Shown in pieces: positions 1 to 10,220 of a stretch of 64,000 bases of DNA (position 1 is its first letter; each line of letters opens with the position of its first letter). The DNA comes from Calonectria ilicicola (taxonomy: Eukaryota; Ascomycota; Sordariomycetes; Hypocreales; Nectriaceae), in the NCBI GenBank assembly GCA_020809705.1, contig CP085835.1:4108401-4172400 (forward strand), in the 5' to 3' direction. Below the pieces are notes generated by a model. It made no database searches. It was not told the origin of the DNA and saw nothing but the letters and a program-made list of their open reading frames with translations. The translations under genes and the position numbers were made by a program.

Positions 1-1194
1 GCTTGTGAAAGGTGTCGCCGCCAAAAGTTGCGGTGTATTCGTCGTCTAGTATCTTCCACAGATAAATGCATTCGATGCGAACGCTCCAACGCACATTGTG
101 TCACGGGTTTCTCGAAGCCACCAGGCCGTCCCTCAACCCGAGGGCTTGCCTCAAAACAACAAATAAGCGAATTTCAGCCTTGCTCCGCCCCTTCAGACTC
201 TTCTCTCTCATCACTCTCGGTGGCCAGCGAAGCATCCGTACAATTATCGGAAAACGCGGAATATGTATCTTCAAGGCCAGAAAGCAGTGATTTTCATTAT
301 CCTCAATCCTGGGGGAGTACTGATGAGTTTTCTGCACTACCCAGTCTGATAGACTATCCCGGCGAGGATGACCAACTATGGTTTTATGATATGGAAACAC
401 CAGGCGAGCTCACTAACATGTGGGAACAAGAGGAGTTTCAGAACAATTTAATCACTAACAAAATGGATGTTGGTAAATCATCCGACTCCGATGAAGAAAT
501 ACTGGTTTTAAGGCTCCAGCGCGACCTTTCAGAGCAGCTACTAGCGCTGAAGTCAACAACTCTGGATGCAAACAAGGTTATGCATATGAAAATCATCAGA
601 AACGGGGATAGCAATCGCAGCGAATTACAGGACCCTGGAGCTGAATCCGAGCCGAATCCTCTGATCAAAATCTCGCAGTCTTCTGCTTGTTTCGCAAGAC
701 TACTTGAGTTGGCCATTGCGCGAAATCACGAAAACATTAATGATCTCCCCCACTCACAAACTTGCAGCTTCAAAAGCCAATATGGAATTTGCATACTCTC
801 ATGCTATACCCTGGTCATTTTGATATACGATTCAATTTTATCACAAGTCCTCGAGCAAACATCTGAAACGTCTTCAGCTAACCTAAACTTGTTGCCTACA
901 ACTAGACTATATCTCGGTGGGCTCGAAGCTCCATGTTCGGCACAACTGGCCGGTAAGATGCTAACTTGTTTTATCGAGCATCATCTTCGGTTAATTGAGT
1001 CTTCGATGGGGCTTCCTGATCACTTTTGTGTTACGCGGATGGTAGATGGAAAGCCTGAAGCAAAGGGTTTATTTGATGAGAAATATGATGAAGAGCTTCT
1101 TCGAGCTACTATGCAGTTTGGAACCGGATTAAACGGACATGGAGGTCTATTAAAGATTATTCACTCTCTTAAAGATAAAATGCAACAAATATAG
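1..1194 (+). CDS. Zn(II)2Cys6 transcription factor, 5'-truncated by window edge
   Basis: The frame is open from base 1 to a TAG ending at 1194, giving 397 residues; the start codon lies to the left of the window. Residues 2, 5, 12, 23, 26 and 33 are cysteines with spacing CX2CX6CX10CX2CX6C, the GAL4-type binuclear zinc cluster that binds DNA in fungal regulators. The linker after the cluster is basic and Ser/Pro-rich, the middle is acidic, and the C-terminal third has hydrophobic helices, a layout like the AflR-type regulators of secondary-metabolite clusters. That subfamily placement is inference. No intron is needed. It probably acts in the nucleus; no target genes can be seen because the neighbouring cluster, if any, is off-window. 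Confidence 0.85.
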   Translation, partial: ACERCRRQKLRCIRRLVSSTDKCIRCERSNAHCVTGFSKPPGRPSTRGLASKQQISEFQPCSAPSDSSLSSLSVASEASVQLSENAEYVSSRPESSDFHYPQSWGSTDEFSALPSLIDYPGEDDQLWFYDMETPGELTNMWEQEEFQNNLITNKMDVGKSSDSDEEILVLRLQRDLSEQLLALKSTTLDANKVMHMKIIRNGDSNRSELQDPGAESEPNPLIKISQSSACFARLLELAIARNHENINDLPHSQTCSFKSQYGICILSCYTLVILIYDSILSQVLEQTSETSSANLNLLPTTRLYLGGLEAPCSAQLAGKMLTCFIEHHLRLIESSMGLPDHFCVTRMVDGKPEAKGLFDEKYDEELLRATMQFGTGLNGHGGLLKIIHSLKDKMQQI

Positions 1195-1906
1195 ACTCCT
1201 CGGTGTGGACGATAAGTATAAGAATTGCTCAAAATGTAGTAGTGAGAATTCCCTAGTCATTATTGACCCGAGTGCCAGCTTTCTATTTATAAGATTATCT
1301 TTTGTCATTGGGAAGGGTTGTGCGAGGAATGTTATGGTGATGGTTTGGATCGCGCTTAGCCCAGTCGGGAAGCCGCTCTTATACCTGTTCTCGATAGGGT
1401 TCACAGCAAAGGCTCATCAAGGTCATTGAAAACCTTCACCTCAAGCTTTTAAGATACATATATCATACGGCAGAAAGGGTACAGGCTGCCACTTTGCCAT
1501 CGCATTTAGCAGGCAAAATAATCAGAGTGCTCTCTAACCTAGGTCGAGCCACCTCTCATAGGGGATATCCAACCAAAACACATAATAGTAATAGTATTAT
1601 CTACTATTGGGTATGTTAAAACCTTTATGGCTACATATCCCTATAAATTGGAATACGATGGTGCATCGGCCGTATTTATGGGCAGGGATGGGCTGCTCAC
1701 TCTACTGGCCGAGGGGTTTACCGAATATTCCATCTTGGGCCAGTTTATTTGAAACAAACTGTTTAATCGAACCACACACCGCAACATCCAAGAACACTCA
1801 TACAAACACGAAATTGGGACGAGAGATTTACAGGGTCTGGTAATTAGTCCAGTCTTGCAGCTAATCGGAGGCATGATATGACAAGACTTAAAGTGCTCTA
1901 CTCGCC
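1195..1906. other. Intergenic region with an inverted-repeat arm
   Basis: No supported gene. It holds the left arm of the long-range inverted repeat (1360-1589) and, near 1617-1650, a short stretch resembling part of the retroposed repeat found at 5929-6279. Confidence 0.5.
1360..1589 (-). repeat. Inverted repeat arm, left (possible decayed solo LTR)
   Basis: The reverse complement of this segment aligns along its length with 14438-14665. Shared landmarks are ggatatcccctatgagagg, the string accctttctgc, and ttgctgtgaa. Most differences are C/T and G/A transitions, as RIP would give. In the sense of the right copy it begins with TG, so it could be an LTR remnant; the other end is not clear. 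Confidence 0.65.
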
Positions 1907-3403
1907 TCAACACCCCCCTGTTGAGCTACCTCCCTCACAAGCTTTCCCAGTGCACTCGAACCCGTTTTCGCCCTCAACATTGCCACATAGATACTGATAG
2001 GCCTTTGTTCCGTTGCTAAGCATAAGGTCAATATCAAACAGGGAAATGTTCGTGCATGGAGCCACGGCGCTGCATTGAAAACTTGCCACTCGCGTTGAGC
2101 TGGTAGTGCCCTCCAATCCATCCACCTCAAGGTTTCGGATCTGGAATTCCGAGTTAGTACAGTTACCATTTCCCGGCGCACCACTGAAGCGGGTGCATTG
2201 GGATATGGTAAAAGGTGTGCCTCGCATATTTGTTGCTTTGAGATTCTTGGTAGAGATGCCAGATGCATCTAATCAAGAGCTCCTGTTAGCCGCGAAAAGA
2301 AGCGCTTCTAAGACCAACTTACAGCCCAAACCTCCTCCACCCCCATTCGGAGGATACCCGTTCTGGTCGGCAGTCCAAGTCTTGACGTAGAGAGCGTGCA
2401 AGGTTTTTTCAAATGTAATATTCTCAATGAGTACATTCTCAACAGTCTCGTACTGTTTGTAAAATTGCCCCAGGCTTCCAAGTGCAATCCCTAAGCCGTT
2501 GTATAGCTTGCTATTAGTGATGGTGATCTCGGTACTGTTTCCTTTCAGAGCTATGCTGTCATCTCCGTTGTACACTGTCCAGTTGTCGAATTTTATACAC
2601 GAAGATTGAATAGTATCAGCTCCATCGGTATTGGCTGCATAAGAAATTGTTAGAATCGACATGTTCATTTTACTATTGAGGGATTTTCTCACAACTCTGG
2701 CGTCGGTTTCCTGTGTTGTTGATAAAGATGTCATTAAATTCCACATTGTGAGAGTTGATGATTGACATGGTCCTCAAATATCATAAGCAACAGTCAAAAG
2801 CCAGCGTTTCGTTATACTTACCACATTTGACTCCTCAAGAAACTGAGACCCTTCACAATAGAATTCTTTAAGCCATTAAAGGTGATGGCATGGGGTCTTC
2901 CCGGGTAGTTTGAAGTGTTTTCTTGCTGGGAAATCCACTCGTACCAGTAGTCGCCATTTCCATCAAATGTTCCACTCCCGTGTCCATCAATAATAAGGTT
3001 ACGTCCTCCTAGAACAAACGCAGTCGAATGGTTCTGGAAGCCAATTTCGATAGAATTATTCAGCCAGTACTGTAAATCGGTACTCCACTGATCATGAGCG
3101 CGTTAGTGACATGGTGAATTTCAAATTATGAATCTATCTTCGTACAAGTAGATACCCTTGAATGTCAATGTGAACATCATCCAGATTAGTGATGTTTAAG
3201 ACCGAGTTCACATAGTACGTGGTGGGTTTGAATAAAACGTTCCCACCCCTGTTGCATTGCTTAAACGCGTGCCTGATGGCTGGAGCATCATCTGTTTGAT
3301 TGGTGCCACTAGCTTCTACAACACAAGTTTTTCGGTAATTCGTGCCGTGTGCACATGAAAAAAGGCACGAAAAGAATATGAGCCAATTCATGTTAAAATG
3401 CAT
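1907..3403 (-). CDS. Exopolygalacturonase, glycoside hydrolase family 28
   Basis: Five exons read on the minus strand: 3403-3146, 3087-2822, 2772-2693, 2634-2323 and 2268-1907. They sum to 1278 nt, 425 residues. All four introns (49-58 bp) have GT/AG ends and at least three have a CTAAC or similar branch site. The ATG at 3403 opens a hydrophobic secretion signal (core LIFFSCLFSCA), so the enzyme is expected outside the cell, removing galacturonic acid from the ends of pectin chains. GH28 catalytic motifs are present: NTDG at about 203-206 and GDD at 225-227. The third motif reads GIALGSLGQ and the fourth VKTW, which I recall as the forms used in the fungal exo-acting branch rather than GHG/RIK. 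Many N-glycosylation sequons occur. No lesions seen, unlike most neighbours. Confidence 0.93.
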
Positions 3404-4240
3404 TGCGTCAATACTCACAATCTCAGAGGGTTTGGGTATACTTTCAGCACCTCCAAGGTCGTCTCAAGCGATAAATATTTTCGGTTGATGAAGCATCGGG
3501 TGTAATTGTGCCGAAGTCAGAATATTTTGCACGAATCGGGGCCAATGGAAATTTCTTCGCTTTAACCGGCTCGGCCCAATGCGGAACGTAGTGAAATAGA
3601 CTGATCAAGACATCATCGCGCGGGGTATGAACTATTACAGCTCATCTTAACATGAGTTAATCCTTAACCCTAATCAGGGCCAATAGGGTTAGATGTTCAA
3701 GTTCGTTTTCGCCACAAATAACACCGAGCATAATTGAGTGCATCAGCGCTAAGTGGCGAATTTTCTACATGGCATCTTTTTTTATTAGTTAGTTTATACC
3801 GGGAATATTTTAAAACTTGGTAAGTCAATTAAGAAGTCAATTTACTTAAGTGAGTGTGGAAATTCAAAGGCAAATATTAATCAACACAAAACTGTTAATG
3901 AACGCCGACTTGAAACCTCCTACCCGTGAACAATTTAAGCCTCCTTCGTCGTTGCCCCCAAATCTTTTCCCGACCAGATGCAGCCGTAACATCCGCTTTT
4001 CAGTCTCTCATCTCATGCTGGCTGTTTCATCGGGAGGTCTGCTTTTCTAACGAATGGCTTGGAGCATATTGTCAACATGCTGCCTTGCAATGTGAATTTT
4101 GGGTGCGTCTCACATTCGGGGTTTGCAATGTTGGAAGAGGCTTCCGCCGGCCGCTTTGCATGTGGTGGCAGAGTTGCTTCTTCTTCCGCACCGGCTCGCC
4201 CTTGCTCCATGCCCAAGGATCTCATGTTTAGATTCCTTGA
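3404..4240. other. Intergenic region
   Basis: Upstream region of the pectinase gene. The first part, 3404-3600, probably holds its promoter. I see no convincing coding frame; the short overlapping ORFs near 3850-4340 lack motifs and partly run into the retroposed repeat. Confidence 0.4.
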
Positions 4241-4254
4241 ATACTTTCTGTCAC

Positions 4255-4608
4255 CGTGGAAAAGCAACGCTCTATCGTTGGCTCTGTGAAAACCTTCATC
4301 GTCACATGCCTCATCCAGCCGCGCAAAGTCCTTCCAAGTGAGTTGCGCTGCCGAGGCCAGCTGTGTATGTTGCCTTGGATGGCGAAATATTCCGGAAGCT
4401 TACCATCCCAGGAAGCTTTGTGAGAGCTGTGGTAAAGGCTGATGACTCTTTTTCCCAAGGTTGCGCAACGCACAAGCTTCTGTTGTGTTGGAACCTTTTG
4501 GTGTTCTGGTTACGTGTATGAATTATCTTCAATTGTCCGGTCATCTCCTAAGGTTAGGGTACTTTGACCTTGTAGTGCACTTGCATCAATAAATAAAAAA
4601 AAAACTCG
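4255..4608 (+). mobile_element. Retroposed element, copy 1 (5'-truncated, ACTCG end)
   Basis: A 354-bp insert flanked by a perfect 14-bp direct repeat, atactttctgtcac, at 4241-4254 and 4609-4622. The 3' end is an A-rich run followed by ACTCG. The last 270 bp align with 20330-20620 of copy 3, including the stretch gctgatgactctttttccca and the block ccttgtagtgcact. Long target duplications, an A-rich 3' end and differing 5' ends among copies indicate target-primed retroposition (LINE or SINE type). No coding capacity. Confidence 0.8.
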
Positions 4609-4831
4609 ATACTTTCTGTCACTAAGGTTATTCTGTCGACTACATTGCTCCGGGTCTGGACTCGGATGTTGCGACTGCTGTTGAAATCCCCCCGTCGTTG
4701 ACTCCACCGGCGACGCTAACCTTTCGGCTGAACTCTCTGAGTAATGGTTAGTCGCTCCCCTCAAACCGACCGTTGGTATAGGGAACATCACCAGTCCTTG
4801 GAGCTTCTCCGGTCCCTCTATGGCCTTCTTC

Positions 4832-5659
4832 CTAACTTAACCGGCGCCATAAATAATCCTTGACAGACTCATAATGTCGGATCAGGCTCTGTTGGAAATT
4901 TGGAAAATTGAGAGCTTGAATATTGTCTGTTGCAACCCAAGAAGCCTCACTGGCTTCTGGAAACTTGCCATCGCTGAGGTCCTTGAAGTATAGAACAGGA
5001 AACTGTCGCTTGTTGGCACAGTCCCCACCACGTTCGTACTTTGATTCTCACTTGAACGCCTTTGTAGAGTTATCATAGCAGAGGCCTTCTGGGATTTTAT
5101 TTGTTAATACGCATGTCCCCAGGGTTCCAGAGATTCCAACTTTGTCGAGATTATCGAATGACAGGACGAGAACTGGCATCCGCGCGTTTACAATACTCCA
5201 ATAGGCTTCGTAAACTTCTCCAGGTGTAGGGTCAATCTCAGGTTTTGGTCTTCGATAGTTTCTGGTTGATGGTGACTTTGGGCCTAACTTGTCGCCTATT
5301 CTCGGATAAATGTCCCAGTTGATCTCGTCGTCAAGTTTGTTGTTCTCTGTATTTACGTTCGCCATCATATTTGTACCATCCCTTGTATTTGTGTTATCCG
5401 CTGTACTTGAATCTTTGCCGCCACGTTTGGTAGTAATTGCTTCTGAGTACCTTCTGTTATTTTCACGGGCCAAAAAGTTCGTGCATCCCAGTACTCTAAT
5501 GCCTGAGAGTCGAATTGTATCCCCGCCATCTTTGTTGAGTGTTTGGGGAAGTGATTCGTGGACGTTTAGAGGACGGAGACGAGTCTTGTTCGTTAACATA
5601 TCTGCGCTTGCTCTTTTTAATATTAGTGATGAGACATCTCGCTTAATTGATAAAAGCAT
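4832..5659 (-). pseudogene. Uncharacterised gene with an in-frame stop
   Basis: I do not recognise the family. One minus-strand frame runs from 5659 through TGA at 5050-5048 and on, in the same frame, to TAG at 4832-4834. Before the TGA the protein contains IPEGLCYDNSTKAFK; after it the text remains protein-like (RQFPVLYFKDLSDGKFPEA) with acidic and aromatic residues. The gtgaga sequence at the TGA could be a 43-bp intron, but that would shift the frame into poorer sequence, so a nonsense change (perhaps CGA to TGA) is more likely. Upstream, the first third may start in other exons: an ATG near 5849 begins a signal-peptide-like stretch (core FLSLLLVFAHT) that I could not join cleanly. Confidence 0.45.
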
Positions 5660-5928
5660 CGCTTACAACCTTTTTCGTGTCCCTGGATTGAGTATATTCT
5701 CCGATACTGTCGTCTTCCGAATCCTCAATTTCAATCGGGTAGCACAAACACTAACAAAGGCTCAGGGACCAAGTCGGCTAGACAGACAAAGCGTATGCGC
5801 AAAAACCAAAAGCAGTGAAAGAAAGCACCAGATATTTCCCGACAGAAGCATAAAGCAAATTACTATATAAAGGCCCATGGAGCCTTGATCTAGGAAGGCG
5901 GGTCAAGTGCTCCATAAGAACCACTGAT

Positions 5929-6279
5929 TGCTATGTTCCATTTGAACCAGTTCTCTGGCTGCTGTTGCAAAGCCTACATAGGCTTCTCTCCTACTTCAGT
6001 GACAGCAAAGGTACCGTCTACCACTAGTTGTGTCAAAAACCTTATGGCTACATGTCCCACACGGCCACGCAAAGTTGCTTTTAGACCCCTTTAAGTATTT
6101 GCAATAAGACCATAAAAGATTTTACAGTTGGTAAGTTTACATTGGATTTACCTCTTTATATTCTAGTTATAAGTCCAACCATGTACCATCACACATGAAA
6201 TCTATTCTATTGTCTAGTTATTTTCCAAGGCTAGGATGCTAAGGCCTTGTAGTGCAGCTGCATTAATAAAAAAAACTCG
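5929..6279 (+). mobile_element. Retroposed element, copy 2 (ACTCG end)
   Basis: A 351-bp insert ending in aataaaaaaaactcg. Flanking repeats are aagaaccactgat (5916-5928) and aaaaaccactgat (6280-6292), a 13-bp duplication with one G/A difference. The 3' end shares ccttgtagtgca and the A-run plus ACTCG with copies 1 and 3; the 5' half is unlike copy 1. No coding capacity. Confidence 0.75.
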
Positions 6280-6292
6280 AAAAACCACTGAT

Positions 6293-7314
6293 AACCCCGG
6301 TCCTGCAGGGGATCCATGACTCCTTCCTCAGAGAAAATCCAAGGCAGAAAACGAGCTTTACAATATAACGATTAGGTTGTCATTAAAACGAGATGAGGCT
6401 GTCACATATCATAATGAAAACGGCAATAGTTACTAAAATTATAACAATCCCAGATAATTACAAGAAATTATCTTAATTGACTTCATAGTTAACCTTCCCG
6501 CTAATAATAAAGAGGATGTTTAATATTGGATGGATGTTCTAGATTGCCTTTTAAAGTAAGTGCAGTTGGATACATAAGCGACGGCATTAGGCAAGGAGCG
6601 AGTTGGATTCATCAACAGAGCGTTGAACGCTCTTCAAGGAGGAAGAAAATTGAGCAAGCTCGGCGGGCTCAATCACCCTCGATAAGGAGGGGCCCAGCAG
6701 CCATCTTCTTTGGCTGGGTAACGGATCAGAATAGTTATGGAATAAGTAAAGCTTCTTGTTCTGGCCTCTAGCCAGCTGCCATCTGTCTGTCCTGGTGTAG
6801 GTGTCAAAAACGAATGTATTGTTTGGATGCTAGGTTACCTTACCCTATATGTGTTTCTACCACCAGCCATGACAACGGCGGCGACAAATAACCATTAATC
6901 ATCCGCTGGTCCCACTCTATACTCTACACTCTACTCATTTAAGCCTTAGAAATGTGTACTGAATGAAAATATGGCTTTTTGAATGACTTTTATCTCACTT
7001 CTTTCATCTAAGCGACACCCAGTCCTGTATTCACAGTCGGATAGACGCCATTCATATTGCGGTCCAGATTCGTAGGCAATGCAGCACTGGTTGGCGCTGA
7101 CTCCACCTCATTTACCGCCCACACTAGTTAGCATCGGGAAAAGGTGAAACTGAACTAGCCGTGAACTAGTTAAGATCCGCCCACCCGCCACTCTTGTGGG
7201 ATGGCTGCTGAGTCCTTAATCATAACCAACAAGCAAATTGGAAATTTCAACACAGCGGAGCCTCCCTTCTTCATCATCATCAAGATTCATTTCCATCGCT
7301 GAAAATTTGGCAAC
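6293..7314. other. Intergenic region
   Basis: No supported gene. The last 300 bp before 7315 is probably the promoter and leader of the kinase-like gene; it is rich in short C/T and A runs (cttcttcatcatcatcaag near 7267), as in fungal 5' leaders. Confidence 0.4.
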
Positions 7315-8629
7315 ATGATTGACGATGATTCAAAATACTACTCCCTCAGTGGTGATATCCCTGTTGGCGGGCCAAGTACCTGGCACGTAACGGATTGGGA
7401 CCAGAGGCGCACCATTTCGGTAACAATGGATGGGGAGAAGGATGATGAAAGCCTCGCCATTGAGCATCTCAGACGCCTCGACAGTCAGGTACCCGTTCAA
7501 GTATACAGGATCTATGTTTCTGATACCGGAGAGCTGGTATCCAAACATACCGATGCAAAGGATGACCAAACTTACTGCGTACACTATCCTTCCATCGATG
7601 ATGCATGTCTCCCTAAAGGTATCCAAACGATACAAAGAGACCAACTCGAGGAACTTGAAAGATTTGGCCCCGATGCCGACCTTGTCGGGTACCTTCCGTG
7701 CTTGGCAGGTGCCAAAAAGGTCATCTCAGAGCCAGAACCCAAGTTTGTTGACTTTGTCAATTAACTCCGTATAGGTTGTATTCAAGTACTACTTTCTGTG
7801 GCAGTATGCGGAAAGGTGCTGGAACGAAATGCAGCTATGGATGCGACTACCCAGCCACCCAAACATTGTTGCTTTCGACCGCGTCGTTGTCGATGAACTG
7901 CAAGGCCGCATCGTCGGATTTACTAATAAATACGTGCCTGGCGGCACGGTGGAAAAAAACAAGTCACGCGTGTTCAAGCTAAAGTGGCTCTTGCAGCTGA
8001 TACAGGCTGTAGATGACTTGAATCTTCGGTATGGCATCGTCCATCAAGATATTGCCCCAAGGAATCTCTTGGTCGATGAAGACGCCGACAACATCATGCT
8101 GTTTGACTTCAACTACGCCCCCCGCGTCAAAAAGTCTTCCTCTAAGCCGGAAAAAGACTACCGAAAGGACCGCAACGATGTTAAAGGAGTCCTGTTTGCC
8201 ATGTACGAGATAATTACTCGAGATGACAGTCTGCGCAGAGTGCCTCACGAAGAGCAGAGCCTTGACGGGCTCCCACTGGAGTGGAAAAGGCATCTGGATG
8301 TAAGGCTGGACTCCCCAGTGGCCGATTATCAGCGGGCATTACGTAAATGGAAAGAGAAAAGAGCCGCGCTCCCAGATGACATTCATATGAGCGGAGCTCT
8401 AGAGGCAATTGACTGGCCGGATAGACCGGACCCGCCACAGAAAACGATTTATACGACGGATATTCTAGGTAAGCCTCCCAGCTTCACCATGGCAGAGTGG
8501 TATGAGAGACGGCAGGATATATGGGCTAGGGGGGGCAAGGAGCTAAACTGGGAGCGGCTACCACAAACTGTTTTAGATACCGGGATTCGAGTACTTTGCA
8601 CTGGCCAAGTTATTGATTGTAAAGAGTAA
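7315..8629 (+). CDS. Protein kinase-like protein
   Basis: Two exons, 7315-7719 and 7775-8629, separated by a 55-bp intron (gtcatc ... tatag) with attaac as a possible branch site; 419 residues. The intron removes a TAA and joins AKK to VVFKYYF in frame. Kinase-fold residues are visible: beta-3 lysine K139 in VFKYY, helix-C glutamate about E153, HPNIV, catalytic loop HQDIAPRN (D227, N232) and the metal-binding aspartate D246 in DFN, where most kinases have DFG. A glycine-rich loop is not obvious, so the N lobe is atypical. The first 135 residues are acidic and of unknown role. This fits the expanded, poorly studied kinase-like families of filamentous fungi; substrate unknown. ATG at 7315 follows a C/T-rich leader and a good context (gcaacATG). 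Confidence 0.8.
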
Positions 8630-10220
8630 ATTAGAATATCTTTAACCAGTTTAGTAGAATATAAGTTTAACTAGTATACTTGAGTTTATATGAGCTCTTT
8701 TTTCTTACTTAATATAATAATTATTTTAACTTGGTCTAAGGCTGATTTACTTAAAAGCTACTGTCCCGGCCCAATAATACCACGTCTGATTCAAAGCAGC
8801 TCATTGAATATCTTGAGACAACCCGTGTGCACAAAATCACCGAGCATATTAGTAGTGCACAGCTCAAGGATACACACTACATTTTGAGCTTCTAGGGCCA
8901 TGACGTCCTCTGTCGGTACAAAACAGTAGTGACCGGTGATTGCCTCTCATTCCTGGCTCTGTAGACCAATGCTGGTCCATGGATCATCTGACGCGTCAGA
9001 AACTATTCCAGTGAACGAATCTATTAGCCCTGGTAGCACATTATGGTCCTTAAGATCTCGATGCCCTGACAATTCTGGCTCTCTGTCGCTCAAAATCATT
9101 GTCGTTTGGTTGTAGCAAAAACAATTTCAAGCTTTATGCTAGGTTGGGGCAGAAATGATTAATTGGTTGATAGCCATTCAAAACACAGCCTACTCAAATT
9201 GGACAGTTGTCTCCTGGCAAAATGACAATTGTACGAGTCAGCGTTGGAAGTGTGATTTAACGCCTTTCAATGTGTCACAGTGTACGGTCGGCCAACCAAA
9301 ATTGCGTCTTAAGTCGCGCATGATTATCACGGCAACACTCCTAGACCATAACATGACAACCTAACAATGGTGGTGAGACCGTCCATCCGGGGACACTAGG
9401 GCTAAGAAGCACACCAACAATGTAATTCAAGTCCGAACTCATCATTAAATACAAATTGAAGTCTACACCAATCTGACTCGGTTCGTGAAGAGACGCCTGA
9501 ATTCCGTTCCGTTGAATCAATCCTGACATTTTTTACAGTCCCCTCCCTCCTCACCAATGTCGTCGAGAGCCACGGCTCCACCACCGTTTGGAGCGGCGGT
9601 ATGAAATCGATTCTAAGTCGTATATTTGGACGTTGGTGTTGGATTCATTATCAGGCACAGTTGCACTGCCAACGAGGCTTGTGTCCTCAATGGACTAAAC
9701 TTGGCAGCTTTGCGGATCATGTGCTGAGGCTAGAGGTCCTGCTCTGCTTCGTACCCCGCCCAATAATACCAAGCTTCCGATTGGACAATCGGCCAAGAAG
9801 ATTCTCACGAGGAAAGGCAGCAACTATAAGCCTCATCAGGGACATCAAGGACTCTTCAAGGCTACTTTGAAAATGAGCGAAGCTCCAACGTCTCTGGAGA
9901 TTCGGGATTTGGAAGATGGCGTTAAGGGTGGTAGTGCGATCGGGACCGTGCAAGCCAACTTCATGCTCTGCGGCTGTGTTATTGGTTGAAGCTGGATGAA
10001 GTAATAATTACGATGCCTCATTTGATTTGTTCAACAGGTTAAGATATCGCTTAATAGCGAGAATCTGAAGTTCTTACCTAATCTTCAGCATGGTAAATCT
10101 CTCAAATAAACCCCGCATCTTGACATTATCTTACTGCTCTCCTCCAAGTCATTTTCTAGAATCCTCAAATTTCCATTCTTCAATTGATCCCGCTATCATC
10201 ACAGCGCCTATCTCGGTACA
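8630..10220. other. Long intergenic region, probable repeat debris
   Basis: No gene supported. Two stretches, near 8765 and 9757, share the string gcccaataatacca, suggesting fragments of one repeat. A minus-strand reading near 9402-9584 is protein-like but too short and without motifs. The 200 bp before 10221 are C/T-rich and probably the promoter/leader of the NACHT-WD40 gene. Confidence 0.35.
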
